Assembly: GCA_946965045.2 (NCBI GenBank) | Contig: OX337228.1 | Location: 5,890,001 to 5,954,000 of the forward strand | Direction: 5' to 3' | Length of the DNA stretch: 64,000 nucleotides | Source of the DNA: Epithemia pelagica | Taxonomy: Eukaryota; Bacillariophyta; Bacillariophyceae; Surirellales; Surirellaceae | Notes under the pieces: generated by a model | Seen by the model: only the letters and a program-made list of their open reading frames with translations | Told to the model about the DNA's origin: nothing | Database searches by the model: none | Shown here: positions 33,915 to 44,394 of the stretch, one piece after another | How the letters are laid out: each line of letters opens with the position of its first letter | Position numbering within the stretch: position 1 is the first letter of the stretch | Program-made: the position numbers and the translations under genes

Positions 33915-34346
33915 CCTACCTTATGAGAAAGATATTGGAGGTACCATTGTTCGTGGTCGTCACATGCCTAGCAGCACTCCAATCGATGAGCCTTGATACA
34001 TTGCCTAGCTATGATGCTCTAAAATCAAATCACAGGAAAATCCAACTATTTGGCCGCGGCACGCGGAATGTTCAGCTATTTCTTAAGTATGCGAGTCAGC
34101 ATGTCGCGACATGCGCAGGATCACGCTCCCTCCTATGAAAACAAGCGATGTTTGGCGAAAGCACACGCATGCTAAACTTTCCATAATATTTTTCTCCTTC
34201 TCCACGATCTCGGCCACCTCGATCGATTGTGTGCGCATTAAATAATACCAGAACCAGGGCCCACCACAAAATTCACACCTGTTGTTCACAAAACGAGAAT
34301 CGACAGACCCAAAAGTTGCAAAGTTATATCGTTGAAACCAAAAGTC
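33915..34346. other. Divergent intergenic region, no gene seen
   Basis: 432 bp between the starts of TOP2 and the first VPPG-repeat gene. Short open frames on both strands have no recognisable sequence. Confidence 0.4.
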
Positions 34347-34766
34347 ATGGTGTTTGATTGTGGCTGCGAGGCCGATACCGTTGATGAAGAGTTTATCTCG
34401 ACTGCTCCACCGCCCAAGTTCATCAGCGACAATGGAAATATGAATTTGGTTGGTGAGTAGTTCTTGTTGAATGCAGGTTTCATAACAACGATTACTCACT
34501 CTCTTCTTGATGCAGTAACGGTTCCAGGAAACTACCAGTCAGGCAATCTTATCATTGTCAAGTCTCCGTTTGGCACAAGAACCGTTGAGATGATTATTCC
34601 TCCCGGCGTAAAAGGAGGTGGCAAATTTGTCGTGTCGTTGCCTCCACCATCGGTCAAGGTTGCTCCTGCGGAATCTCCGTCTTTCAAACATGCTGTCGAG
34701 AACATGATGGCTCCCACACCAGTGGTAGTTGGACAGATCGCAGAAGAGGAGGAAAGTGAACAGTAA
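34347..34766 (+). CDS. Small VPPG-repeat protein, function unknown
   Basis: Exons 34347-34452 and 34516-34766; phase-1 intron of 63 nt; 118 aa. After a short acidic N terminus (MVFDCGCEADTVDEEF) comes one repeat of the pattern V-x-VP-x5-G-x-x-x-x-V-x-x-P-x-G-x-R-x-V-x-x-x-x-P-PGV-x-x-G-x-x-F-x-V, here TVPGNYQSGNLIIVKSPFGT, then EMIIPPGVKGGGKFVVSLPPP. No known function. The next gene (35534) has the same MVF start, the same phase-1 intron just before the repeat and further copies of the motif, so the two are tandem paralogues. Confidence 0.7.
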
Positions 34767-35533
34767 AACTGCGTCCGTGTTTCAAACGAGCCAAGCATGT
34801 TTGTATATACCGTGAATCACAGGCTTTCTTCTCTCGGTTCGCTTGATTCGGCTCATCAAACCTACGGTCCTCCGTCCGACAGCATAGCATGGTGTTCGAT
34901 GAAGCGAATGACTTGACTTGGTACACACTCTGTAATAAACTTTAGGTTTAACGTCAAATGTCGGAAGTCTACAAGCAAGAAGGTTAGGTAGATGGTGGTG
35001 TATTGCGAATTGCGAATTCCATCACAGGAAGGCAGAGGCAAAGTCGGTCGTGGAGGTGCAAGTCCCGGGTTGCAGGGAAAGAGGAGCAAAAGAATTATGC
35101 CCCTACATAATACCCCATACCCAAGATACCCTTGCTCGCTAGAAACGTTATATCTGTTGATTCTTCCATAAAAAAATATGATGTGACACGTGAAAGACAA
35201 AAAGACTTAAGCGAATCATTTGTCTACTTAGGGAAGAAGTCTCTTATGTTTCTGTAAGCAGCGACTCATTGCTAATACAGGAGTACCGGAGAGATCGCAG
35301 TGAGTATCCGTTGGCCACAAATTGGTAGACGAGATCGAAAGCATCGGCGAAAACTGTTCCCATCACGGTGGAAGCAATCCCCTTCTGATCCAATTGAACA
35401 GCGTAGGAGAGTAATATTATTATGGTCATCAATTGCAAGGTTTCTGTGTATCCTGTACTTGACGAGCAGATTTTGTTTTGAGATTGAATAGAAGTGCACC
35501 ATCGATCGTTCGACCATCAAATAGAGCGGAGCC
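34767..35533. other. Intergenic, no gene seen
   Basis: 767 bp between the two paralogues. Several overlapping short open frames on both strands have no family resemblance. No RNA gene seen. Confidence 0.4.
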
Positions 35534-36951
35534 ATGGTATTTTGTTGTTGGGATACTTCCGTCGACCCGGAACACGGTATAGTAGGAGACTCCAAAGCAA
35601 GTCTTTATCCTGGACAGCGCCGTCCCATAAACACAGGTCTCGTTGACGCACCTGACCATGCCGAGTTATCGTCTGCACCAAGTATGGACACCATGGTTGC
35701 CGGTAAGTTTCGTAGTGTTTGGTTTCGTTAACACAAGATAAATAGTTCTCTGGTCTTGAGTTCTCACTCACTGACATAAATCATACGCGTTGTTGCTCCG
35801 TTACAGTGAAAGTACCAGCAGGCGTCTTGCCTGGTGATACAATTGCCGTCAAATCGCACGATGGTCGACGGACGGTGAATGCGACTGTTCCACCGGGTAT
35901 GAACTGTGGTCAAACCTTCATGGTCCGATTTCCACCCTCTCCTCCCCCTTCGAAACGACCCCAGCCAATTAAACCTATTGTTCAACCAGAGGTTGCGAAA
36001 CAACAAACAACTCCCACCTTTGCACAAGCATTGGATGCTTTCATGACACAGATAGAAGCAGCAGCAACGCCAGTTCCAGACCCAGTCCCTACTCCAGCCA
36101 AAACGGCACCGAGTCCAGATGGAAAGCATGCTTCTGAGGAAGCTCGACAAGAAGAAATTCAGTCGTACAGCTTTTCCGAAAACGTTGACAATATACTGAG
36201 CCCCGAGCCAGTACCTGAATCACAGCAGCCCGTCAAACAGAAATACTTGTTGGTGAACATTCCTCCAGGGACCCAACCTGGAACAACCATTCATGTTCAA
36301 GTGCCGGGAGAAAACCGAACACTTGCCGCCGAAGTTCCTCCCGGCGTCACATCTTTTCGGGTAGCCTATACTCCCAGACGGACAGAACCGTCCAAACCAT
36401 TGTCACCACCCGTTTCACAACAACAACTTCAACGTCTGCAACCACTCCAAGCCCCCGTCGATCCGAATCGTGCAATGGGCCAGAAGCTCTTATCAGTACA
36501 AGTTCCACCAGGAACAAGCCCCGGTGCGACTCTCCATGTTGCAGTTCCTGACGAACCAGGTCGGATTCTTGCCGCCCAAGTACCACCGGGCAATCTGCAA
36601 AACTTCCATGTCGCCTATGTTCCACGAACACTGCTTCAGCAAACCAATCAACAAGGTTTTATGCCCATGGCGGATCCCTACAACCCTGGTCCAACTTCTC
36701 AACAATCTGCCACACAAACAACAGAACAAAGATATAGTCAGCAACCCCAGTCGTACACGTCCAACAACATGCTTCCAGCGTTCAACCCCGAGTACAACAA
36801 TCTTCAAGGTCCACAGAACAACACTTACCAAAATAATACTAACGGCGGTGGAGGCAATGTTGGAGACTATGTACTACCAACCATCGGAGCTGCTGCACTT
36901 GGAACAGCCGCATATGCCACCTACGATCACTTCACTCGTCAGAACAACTGA
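35534..36951 (+). CDS. VPPG-repeat protein with C-terminal hydrophobic segment
   Basis: Exons 35534-35702 and 35807-36951; phase-1 intron of 104 nt; 437 aa. Three copies of the repeat are visible: VKVPAGVLPGDTIAVKSHDG with VNATVPPGMNCGQTFMVRFP; LVNIPPGTQPGTTIHVQVPG with LAAEVPPGVTSFRVAYTP; and SVQVPPGTSPGATLHVAVPD with LAAQVPPGNLQNFHVAYVP. Pro/Gln-rich linkers separate them. The C-terminal third is Asn/Gln/Tyr-rich and ends with VLPTIGAAALGTAAYATYDHF, a short hydrophobic or glycine-rich helix. Function unknown; the regular beta-like repeats suggest a binding or structural scaffold (inference). Confidence 0.75.
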
Positions 36952-37297
36952 CAATGATTAGTTGGCGGTTTTCGGATGATTTTAATGCTCTCTTTTTTAA
37001 ACGGTGTATTATTGTGTTTTGATTTCTGCGCTTCAGGGTGGAATGAATGGTTATCATCATCTCTCGTTCCGAGAAGCGCCGTTTCTCTATAGTGCACTCT
37101 TCATACTTTCAAGTACAGCGAGATACATCGTGGCAAGTAGATTTGTAAATTGTTTGTAGCCTCATGTTTTTGTCGATATTACGAATCGGGGTAGTGGAAT
37201 TGATTACTCCTTCGTGCAGACATGTGTGCCCCATGAAACCGCGGACCGCCCTTGGTGGTGAGGAATGGGAACGTGATCCGATTCACGGCCAAAGCCA
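36952..37297. other. Convergent intergenic region, no gene seen
   Basis: 346 bp between the 3' ends of the VPPG gene and the ATCase gene. Nothing recognised. Confidence 0.4.
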
Positions 37298-38471
37298 TTA
37301 CCCATATGTTTGTGGTGATGTTCCCTTTCCGAGCACAAGAGCAAGGAGAGCCATTCGAACAAACATGCCATTCTCCATTTGTCGGAAATAGGCTGCTCTT
37401 GGATCAGTATCTACATCCTTGTGAATCTCATCGACTCGAGGGAGCGGATGCAAGACAATCATGTCTCTTGGTGCGTCTCTCATGATCTTGGAATCCACAA
37501 TGTACGAGCCCTGATCGAGTGTGTATCGGCGTGGGGGAGAAGCAGTGAGATGCCATGGACACACGCCCTGGACCTAGGTAGTGTGTGTTCCATGGTGAAG
37601 AACGTACCTTTGCTTTTGCATACGTCGCTTCGGATTCAAAACGTTCTTTCTGAATCCTTGTGACATACAAAATATGGGTTCCTTGACAGGCCTCCGAGAC
37701 CGACGTGACGGTTTCTTGTTTCACTTTGGGCATGTAGGTTCGAATGTAGTTGGTGATGCTATCGGGCATTCCAAGACCGGGTGGAGCGCAATATCGCAGC
37801 ACTAGTTCGTCTTGCCAGAGAATTCCATCACCAGAAGAGCAGAGCAGCTTGGCCAAGGAATGAACGGTCCGTCCATGTTTCAAGTCTCCCAGAAGGGTCA
37901 CCGTCAGGCTCGTTTTCTTGCTGGGCAGTTGTGGGGTTTTTTCTGGGGACATGGACACAGTCTGGTTGGAAAGTTCATCATAGATTGTAAAGACGTCCAA
38001 TAATGCTTGAGTTGGATGCTCTCCAACTCCATCTCCCGCATTCAAAACGGGTTTTTGTACTTTGGCAATCACATCACCGACTTGTCCTTGAATTGGATGG
38101 CGCAAGACCGTCACGTCCGTGTAGCATTCAAGGCAGCGTATCGTGTCTTCGAGAGATTCTCCCTTCTTCGCAGCCGAAGAGTTGCCTCCTCCATCCACGT
38201 GAATGGTATTCCCACCAAGCCTCATCATTGCTGCTTGAAAGGAGCAGGAGGTTCGAGTGGATGCTTCGTAAAAGACAGTCCCCAGAATGTGATGTTTGAG
38301 TCGATCGTCTCCTCCTTGACGTCGTACCAACGATCTCATCTCACTCGAAACCTCAAGAAGCAACTGGAGTCCAGGTGCTGTGAGTTGACTCACAGATAAT
38401 AGACTGGACCCATGCCAAGACTGTGGGTCTTCTGTCAACACGGGCAATGGCATCTCTTCTTTCAAAATCAT
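37298..38471 (-). CDS. Aspartate carbamoyltransferase catalytic chain
   Basis: Second step of de novo pyrimidine synthesis: carbamoyl phosphate plus aspartate gives N-carbamoyl aspartate. Exons 38471-37608 and 37510-37298; phase-0 intron of 97 nt; 358 aa. Carbamoyl-phosphate loop [21 protein letters not shown] (STRT motif), [42 protein letters not shown] (HPTQ), [14 protein letters not shown], and after the join [12 protein letters not shown] and [12 protein letters not shown]. The stand-alone chain, not fused to CAD, matches the plant and diatom arrangement. No plastid signal peptide is evident at this start. An unseen upstream exon is possible, but the divergent PNO1 start is only 275 bp away. 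Confidence 0.93.
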
Positions 38472-38746
38472 GGTCGCGCTCGCCCTCTCGTCTTGTTTTG
38501 TGCGTCAAGCGGTGGTGGTGGAGTTTTTGCGTGTGGCGGGTGGTCCGCGTGGGTGACAGCCATTCAAACACAGATGGCGGCAAACTCTCATCCGCCAACG
38601 GAAAACAAAACTGATGTAATTGATGATGGCAGCCTTTCTGCGACCAAAAACGGTCGTCGGCCAGACGTCGTAAAGACTCAATCTCGTCCAGTCGACGACG
38701 ACGACCATTCCAAGTCGACGACACGACGGAAGGTTTCTTTCTCACC

Positions 38747-39784
38747 ATGGTGAACGACGACCCCAAGAACAAGCATCTGACACCAAGTGACAATGACGAT
38801 GACAGTAACGCGAATGATCATCGAATGGAGTTATCAAATGCAGCTGCGACAATTGATCCATCGGTCGTTACGTCGCGCATCTATCAAAGCGCATCGCTTC
38901 AACAACCCGCTTCCCTCCCCTTGACACCCGGAAAAGGAGACTCCGCAAATGACGATACAGTCGATCAACCTCATTTTCCCAAACTTTCCGCCCTGCAAGC
39001 AACTGGAAATAAAGTGGAATATCGAAGAGTCCGATGTCCTCCCCACCGTTATACACCTCTGCGAGAACACTGGGAGCAAATCCTCACACCACTCGTCGAG
39101 TTTCTCAAGTTGCAGGTGAGTCGAATGTATCCATGAATGGACAATGATGGAGCGCGTATGATTATATCGTTTTAAGGGATTTATCAGATGGGACCGTGTT
39201 GTTCCTGGATTCGAACCTCCAGGAAGCCTCGGCCTTGGATGAAGTCATTGAACCCATGTCTGATGCGTCCAAGACGTAGAATGCAATGATCAGGAAAACA
39301 GACGATTACTCACAACCATGCGTTTGCTTGTCCCTTATGAAAGGTTCGGTTCAATACTAAAACTCGCAGTGTGGAAATGAAGACATCCAAACATACCATT
39401 GATACAGGCGCCTTGCAAAAAGGCGCTGATTTTGTGTCGGCCTTTATGCTCGGTTTTGAAGTCCAGGATGCGGTGGCACTGTTGCGATTGGATGACTTGT
39501 ACTTGGAGTCGTTTCAAGTGACGGACGTCAAGCTCCTGCACGGAGATCATTTGTCGCGAGCCATTGGTCGTATCGCTGGTCAAGATGGGAAAACGCGGTT
39601 TGCCATTGAGAATGCCACACGGACGAGAATAGTCATTGCCGATCAACGAATCCACTTGCTGGGAAGCTATTCCAATTTACGAGTTGCCCGGAATGCAGTG
39701 TGTGATTTGATTCTTGGTGCTCCACCCGGAAAAGTGTACAACAACATGCGAAGTGTCGCCAAACGAATGAGTGAACGATACTAG
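38747..39784 (+). CDS. PNO1: PNO1/Dim2 KH-domain ribosome assembly factor
   Basis: Binds the 3' end of pre-18S rRNA and helps Nob1 cleavage during 40S maturation. Exons 38747-39115 and 39344-39784; phase-0 intron of 228 nt; 269 aa. Exon 1 ends in RYTPLREHWEQILTPLVEFLKLQ. Exon 2 starts VRFNTKTRSVEMKTSKHT, matching the human IRFNLKSRNVEIRT junction. Then follow TGALQKGADFVSAFMLGFEV, LLRLDDLYLESFQV and the KH2 region GDHLSRAIGRIAGQDGKTRFAIENATRTRIVIAD, then PPGKVYNNMRSVAKRM. The acidic, Ser/Asn-rich N terminus is variable. The intron is two to three times longer than others in the window and contains a predicted stem-loop pair. Confidence 0.93.
39191..39273 (+). ncRNA. Possible structured RNA inside the PNO1 intron
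   Basis: Within the intron, 39202-39209 and 39218-39225 form a perfect 8-bp stem (TTCCTGGA/TCCAGGAA) with an 8-nt loop. Outside an internal loop, 39191-39196 and 39230-39234 (GGACCG/CGGCC) can extend it. Immediately after, CTTGGA at 39234-39239 pairs with TCCAAG at 39268-39273. Two consecutive hairpins with an internal loop recall H/ACA snoRNAs, but no clear H box is present. Low confidence. Confidence 0.25.
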
Positions 39785-39798
39785 ATTTGTTAGTATCT

Positions 39799-40428
39799 TC
39801 AAACACCCTTTTGTAGAAAATCGAAATGAAGTAGAACTTGTGCCACCATGCAACGTGCTCTCCATTCGGGTCCTCCATTCTTTTCATCAATCTTTACCGC
39901 TTCGTTCCCGTGGATTTCGCGGATGGCATCCCAGATGCTTTTATGGTCATCTTCATCGACCAATGGATCAGGGAGTAGAGCTTGAAGTTGTTCACAAATC
40001 TCCGTGTTGGAATCATCGGCTGGCAGTACATGAATGGACGCATCAGTGGAGGGTTGTTGTGCCAGAACCTTTGTGACCATATCCACCCGTTCCCTGGTTC
40101 GTTCTGGTGACGCAACTGGTTGGGACCTTTCACCATACTCCTTGCGTAGATAACCTTGTAGCACATGAAAGAGAATTGTGTTTGTGTCATCGGCATCGGT
40201 TTCGTAGTCCAGGAGTTTCTGGATATATCTCCACCGATCAAATGCATCTTCTAAACCGAGACGACTGCACAATTCCGAGCTGTCGTGTACCGGATCCGAT
40301 GCACCGTTCCGGCAGAGAAGCGTAGGGTTGATCCTAGTAGCAACCAAAGGATGGAATGCATCGGCAACATGTCGACACTGGTCGATTAGAAGCAAAATTG
40401 CGCAATGGAAAAGTTCTATATGACGCAT
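39799..40428 (-). CDS. Unknown protein with probable signal peptide
   Basis: Not recognised. The frame is open upstream to 40602, but the ATG at 40428 is preferred because it starts a signal-like leader (MRHIELFHCAILLLIDQ...) ending in ADAFHP, which resembles the diatom plastid cleavage motif (Ala-Phe). The mature part is ~180 aa, acidic and helical, with SSELCSRLGLEDAFDRWRYI, FHVLQGYLRKEYGE, EICEQLQALLPDPLVDEDDH and EWRARCMVAQVLLHFDFLQ; no catalytic motif is evident. It lies tail to tail with PNO1 (14 bp between stop codons) and head to head with the PUB gene. Confidence 0.55.
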   Translation of the reverse strand: MRHIELFHCAILLLIDQCRHVADAFHPLVATRINPTLLCRNGASDPVHDSSELCSRLGLEDAFDRWRYIQKLLDYETDADDTNTILFHVLQGYLRKEYGERSQPVASPERTRERVDMVTKVLAQQPSTDASIHVLPADDSNTEICEQLQALLPDPLVDEDDHKSIWDAIREIHGNEAVKIDEKNGGPEWRARCMVAQVLLHFDFLQKGV

Positions 40429-40671
40429 TTTGGCTCTAGAACAACCCCTGGGCTTCAAATAGACGTTGGAACTGTGTAATGGACGAGATCGGAAAAGATT
40501 TGAAGAATCGCGGCGAGGACGACTGGTGTCATCTGAGATGACGTGTTCGCGACTGAAAATGACCCAGTCGCGGGATGCGAAAGACCAGCATGCCACCCCC
40601 AAAGATGCAAATCCCCAAAAATCCTGCGAACTGGGATCGCTCGACGATGGCAGGGAGTACGGCTGTGGACC

Positions 40672-41844
40672 ATGGCCGAGCTAAGGAAAACGCAAGAGCA
40701 ACTCGTTACATTTGCCAGGACTTACACACAAATCCAGTGTGATGAAAGAATTAAGCATTTATCTCCTCCTTCCCTCAAGACAAGCATTCCTGAAAGTCAG
40801 GAGATGGAGCATGATGAACAGACGAACAGTGCGATTCCAAGCACGTATGCGAGTTTGCTGTCGCAATTAGAGAGCCTCAAGGATGAGCTCGAAAACGTAC
40901 GGCCAAGTACAGAGCGCTTACAGAAAAGATTAGTCGAAAAGGACCCCGTCTCGAACAAACCTCGCTATGGTGAGAAAACCCAGGCTCGTGTATCGCATCT
41001 TCTGTCACTTTTCAATGAACTGGAGGAAATCATTATTATCACCTTATTTGGAGGAGGCTCAGAGAATGCGATAAAGGATGCAGAACCCAGTGATCTGGTG
41101 AAATACCTTCGAGGTGAGGTTGACCGGGAATTGGCGGAAGCAGAGGAACAGACTAGGCTTGCCAAACTTGAAGAAGAGAAACGCTTGATGCGCATTGCCG
41201 ATGAAGAAAGAGAGCGTCGTGAAATGCAACAACGGGAAGCTGAAGAAGCCGAGCGAGCGCGATTGAGAGAAGAAGAGAAAATACGTATGCAACAAGAGGA
41301 GGCCAGACGTGCCGAGCAGCAACGACGACAGGAGGATGAAAAACGAGACCGCGATTGGGTGAATAGTATCACCAAAGGGAGCATTGGTGTGAAGCAACAA
41401 CTTGCACTTTTGCTAGAAAGCACCGCCGAAGATAAGCAGACACAACGATGCGCAATCGAGGCCTTACACACAATTTTCAATCAGATTTGTGCCCGTCCAG
41501 AAGAAACCAACTTTCGAAGGATTCGTCGAAATCATCCAAAATTCAATGAGGTATGAGAAGAAATTTGGTGCTGATCCTCGGCGTTGGGTTTGGGGTCCCT
41601 TTCCCTGTGTAGTCGTCTCAACTCTAGTTTGTGTTCTGTTGCAACACCACAGGACATTGGCCGTCATCCCGGTGGAAAGGAGATTCTCATTGCTGCGGGC
41701 TTTGAGCTTGGAGAGATTGACGGGGTGCCATCTTTTATTTCGAAGGAACCGGATCTGGAATCTGATATGGATCGCTGGTCCGCATGGTTCGATCTGTTGA
41801 AAGCGACGCTGGCTTTACTGGACGAGCACCTCAAGAAAATGTGA
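40672..41844 (+). CDS. PUB-domain protein with central coiled coil
   Basis: PUB (PUG) domains bind the C-terminal tail of the p97/Cdc48 ATPase. Exons 40672-41550 and 41653-41844; phase-0 intron of 102 nt; 356 aa. The N-terminal third has helical segments (STYASLLSQLESLKDELENV). Residues ~165-240 are a highly charged Glu/Arg/Gln coiled coil (EEKRLMRIADEERERREMQQ). The C-terminal PUB domain spans the splice site: IEALHTIFNQICARPEETNFRRIRRNHPKFNE, then DIGRHPGGKEILIAAGFELGEIDGVPSFI. This fits the family pattern of a helix, R-x-I-R-x-x-N, then G-x-x-x-L-x-x-x-GF. The ATG at 40672 is used although the frame is open further upstream. No PNGase or UBX domain is attached. Confidence 0.75.
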
Positions 41845-42189
41845 TTGTTTGTTAGAAGCATCGGTGTGTTCGTTCTCGTGGGGAACAAATGGTTCGATAG
41901 CTGGATTCGCGCACATCGTCTTGTTTAATCTTCAAGTCGTTTGATCAGCGTGGTGTTCCTTCTCCCATTGTAATTACTCCTTCGGATTAGGACATGCACC
42001 GGGATAAGTCACCTTTAGAGAGCGTAGCCGCTATCTCGACAAGATAGCTCAGTGGCCAGCAGATTTTTCGCGACTGAATAGAGTATTTTTATTTTTTGGT
42101 ATCTTTATTTGCCGCCCCAGCCCTGAATGTTCTGGTGCAATGGAACTCTGGAGAAAATGACTTGCGTTCTAGTAAATTTCGTTGTCGGA
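41845..42189. other. Intergenic, no gene seen
   Basis: 345 bp between two plus-strand genes. A word resembling a tRNA A box (GATAGCTCAGTGG near 42043) lacks a matching T arm and acceptor stem. Confidence 0.4.
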
Positions 42190-43341
42190 ATGAGAAGAAT
42201 ATTGTTGAGTTCACTGATGCTTAGTCCCTCCCTCGCGTTTCTGTCGTTGAGGGCCGTACAATGGAATGCGTATCATTTTAGTCGTCACTCGTGCACTGTC
42301 GCAACACAACGACAAAAGGTCTCGCGTTGTCCAAGTCGCATCGTGGATGCAGAGTTTGAAACAGTGCCCGAAGACACAGACGAAGATGGCCGTCGTGAGG
42401 CTTTAGAAAAAAGTCAAATGGATATGCTCGAATCGGAACCCGAAGCTTCCTTTCTTGATATGTCCATCAATGCCGACCCCGAGATTAGCAATCTACGTAT
42501 TCCATTCTGTGACGGAGAGAAGTGCATTGACACCAAACTTTCATTCATGGCCGATCTGGACGGTACGCAGTACGCAATCGGAGTTCCTTATGATTTTGCT
42601 GCTGCCATTGCTCTTGAAAAGAAGAACGGGGAGGTAGTAAATCTATCACCAGATTCCGATGAGAATGAGGAGTTCATGGAACTCATGGCTCAACAACTTC
42701 AAGAAGCTGTGGGCGACGATCTTCGTCTTGTTCGAACGCCTCGCGTACTTACAATCGCAGGGCCGTTGGATAAGTACACAAAAAACTGGAGGGACGAGCT
42801 CCTTCCGAAGTCAGTCGACACTGAGACACTACTCAACGAAGACGACGAAGATATTGAATCATTTCTAAGCTTTATGAGAGAGGAACTTGGCGAAGAAGAT
42901 TTTACAAAGACTCTAAACGAGGAACATACTTTCGACGAAGAAACTCTTTCCCTTTTTTCTGTGGACGATGAAGATGGCCTTGCTGACTTCTTGAAAAGAG
43001 AAATGATGGATGCCTCGTCGTCTGAAGAAGACGAATACAAGGAGCGTCAAAAGCATATTATGGAAGATGTTGTCGGAAAGCTTGATTTGACACATGATGG
43101 TGTTGCGTTGAAGCTCGTCAGTTATGGAATGCCAGATGGAAAGAGCTACTCGCTCGTACAACTATTGCAACCTGTTGTGTTAGTCGCCAAACAGGTAGAG
43201 ATCGGCGAATCAAGCGAACATGGAAAGATGACGCCTCAGTTTGATTTACTCTCTCGAGACGAGCTTCTGCTTGTGTCTCCGCGCTTAGAGGAAGTATGTC
43301 GTGAGGATATAGAGCGACTTGGATGGGAACTCGAGGAGTAG
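42190..43341 (+). CDS. DUF3727/DUF1292-type protein, probably plastid-targeted
   Basis: Function unknown; relatives occur in cyanobacteria and plastids. Start chosen at 42190 (the frame is open from 42127), giving a leader MRRILLSSLMLSPSLAFLSL with Ala-Phe at the likely cleavage site; 383 aa. The first domain has TKLSFMADLDGTQYAIGVPYDFAAAIALEKKNGEVVNLSPDSDE, then AVGDDLRLVRTPRVLTIAGPL. This is the DUF3727 pattern of a small beta domain with an acidic turn and a terminal L-T-x-x-G. An acidic linker follows. The second part (DLTHDGVALKLVSYGMPDGKSYSLVQLLQPVVLVAKQV) repeats the strand pattern. Strongly acidic overall. Confidence 0.65.
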   Translation: MRRILLSSLMLSPSLAFLSLRAVQWNAYHFSRHSCTVATQRQKVSRCPSRIVDAEFETVPEDTDEDGRREALEKSQMDMLESEPEASFLDMSINADPEISNLRIPFCDGEKCIDTKLSFMADLDGTQYAIGVPYDFAAAIALEKKNGEVVNLSPDSDENEEFMELMAQQLQEAVGDDLRLVRTPRVLTIAGPLDKYTKNWRDELLPKSVDTETLLNEDDEDIESFLSFMREELGEEDFTKTLNEEHTFDEETLSLFSVDDEDGLADFLKREMMDASSSEEDEYKERQKHIMEDVVGKLDLTHDGVALKLVSYGMPDGKSYSLVQLLQPVVLVAKQVEIGESSEHGKMTPQFDLLSRDELLLVSPRLEEVCREDIERLGWELEE

Positions 43342-43675
43342 ACGTTGGGTACACCTTCAGATTTAGCTGTGACGCTAAATAGTTCGACCGTTCAAGCTTT
43401 CATTGGAAGATCACGATGTCAGCGATCTCTGGGCCTGCTTCGGTTGGACTGTAGCTTCAAGAGAACTCCTCTTTACTAGAGGCAGTAGCTAGAGAGCATG
43501 TGTTCTCCTAGGAGTACCTTAAAAAGAACAGCTACCCCTGCTGACCACATCCGACATAGCAATATCTCATATCGGACGTCGTACGGACGCTTTTGCTTTT
43601 TTACCTATTTTCTTATTACTAAAATGCGAGAAACAAAGAGTTTGTTATGTCCAATCTATTTGCCACAGTTTCACC
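43342..43675. other. Intergenic with AGGAGTA words
   Basis: 334 bp upstream of the L13a gene. Contains CTCCTTTACTAGAGG and CCTAGGAGTACC near 43469-43518, part of the dispersed short-word family. No gene seen. Confidence 0.4.
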
Positions 43676-44394
43676 ATGGTATTGACAAAAACAAAGGTGA
43701 TTGATGGACGAGGCCATCTCCTCGGCCGCTTGTGCAGTATCGTAGCTAAGGAACTGCTTGCTGGCCAGACAATTGTTATTGTCCGATGTGACGAAATGGT
43801 CGTATCTGGATCATGTAAGTAACAACATTCAACGTCGTCGCCGTCTTGATGGTCGCTTCACCAGCCATTAGTGCTTACTGAGGTTTATCATCTGATGTAA
43901 TGGTAATTGTTTGGTATTCGTTCACAGTGGTACGAAATAAGGTCAAATATGCCCAGTTCCGAAAACTTCACATGAATACAAACCCTCGTCGGGGACCTTA
44001 TCACTACAGATCGCCCTCTATGATGGTATGGCGCACAATCCGCGGTATGGTTCCGCATATGTCCCCCCGTGGTGCTGCAGCATTGAAGCGTTTGTCAACA
44101 TTCGAAGGCATCCCGTCTCCTTTCGACAAAAAAGAACGAGTTGTTGTCCCAGCTGCATTGAAGGTTGTCCGTCTCAAACCTGGACGTGACTTTACCGTAA
44201 TGGGCGACTTGGCGCATGCCGTGGGCTGGAAGCATCGCGACTTGCTACAGCGTTTGGAAGCCAAGCGCAAGACAGAATCTTCGGAATGGTATACTAAAAA
44301 GAAGGAAAATATGGAGAAGAGGAAGAAGGCCGAGGAGGCCGCTGCTGGCGAGTTGGCGACGGTCAACAAATTCCTCGAAGAATCAGGATATTAG
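43676..44394 (+). CDS. RPL13A: 60S ribosomal protein L13a (uL13)
   Basis: Large-subunit cytosolic ribosomal protein. Exons 43676-43814 and 43928-44394; phase-1 intron of 113 nt; 201 aa, the normal length. Exon 1: [39 protein letters not shown]. Exon 2 continues [30 protein letters not shown] with the conserved M-x-W-R-T-I-R-GM-x-PH block ([22 protein letters not shown]), [17 protein letters not shown] and the Lys/Glu-rich C-terminal helix. The exon-1 intron close to the start is common in ribosomal protein genes. Confidence 0.97.

Noticed and set aside
33923-34138. 71-aa frame with a hydrophobic start upstream of the VPPG genes
   Set aside because: No conserved features, and it overlaps the probable TOP2 promoter.
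39202-39225. tRNA-like B box (GGTTCGAATCC on the minus strand) in the PNO1 intron
   Set aside because: The flanks pair as a plain 8-bp hairpin rather than a 5-bp T arm with a 7-nt loop, and no acceptor or anticodon arm fits.
42030-42070. tRNA-like A box (TAGCTCAGTGG)
   Set aside because: No T arm, anticodon stem or complementary acceptor ends within the expected distance.
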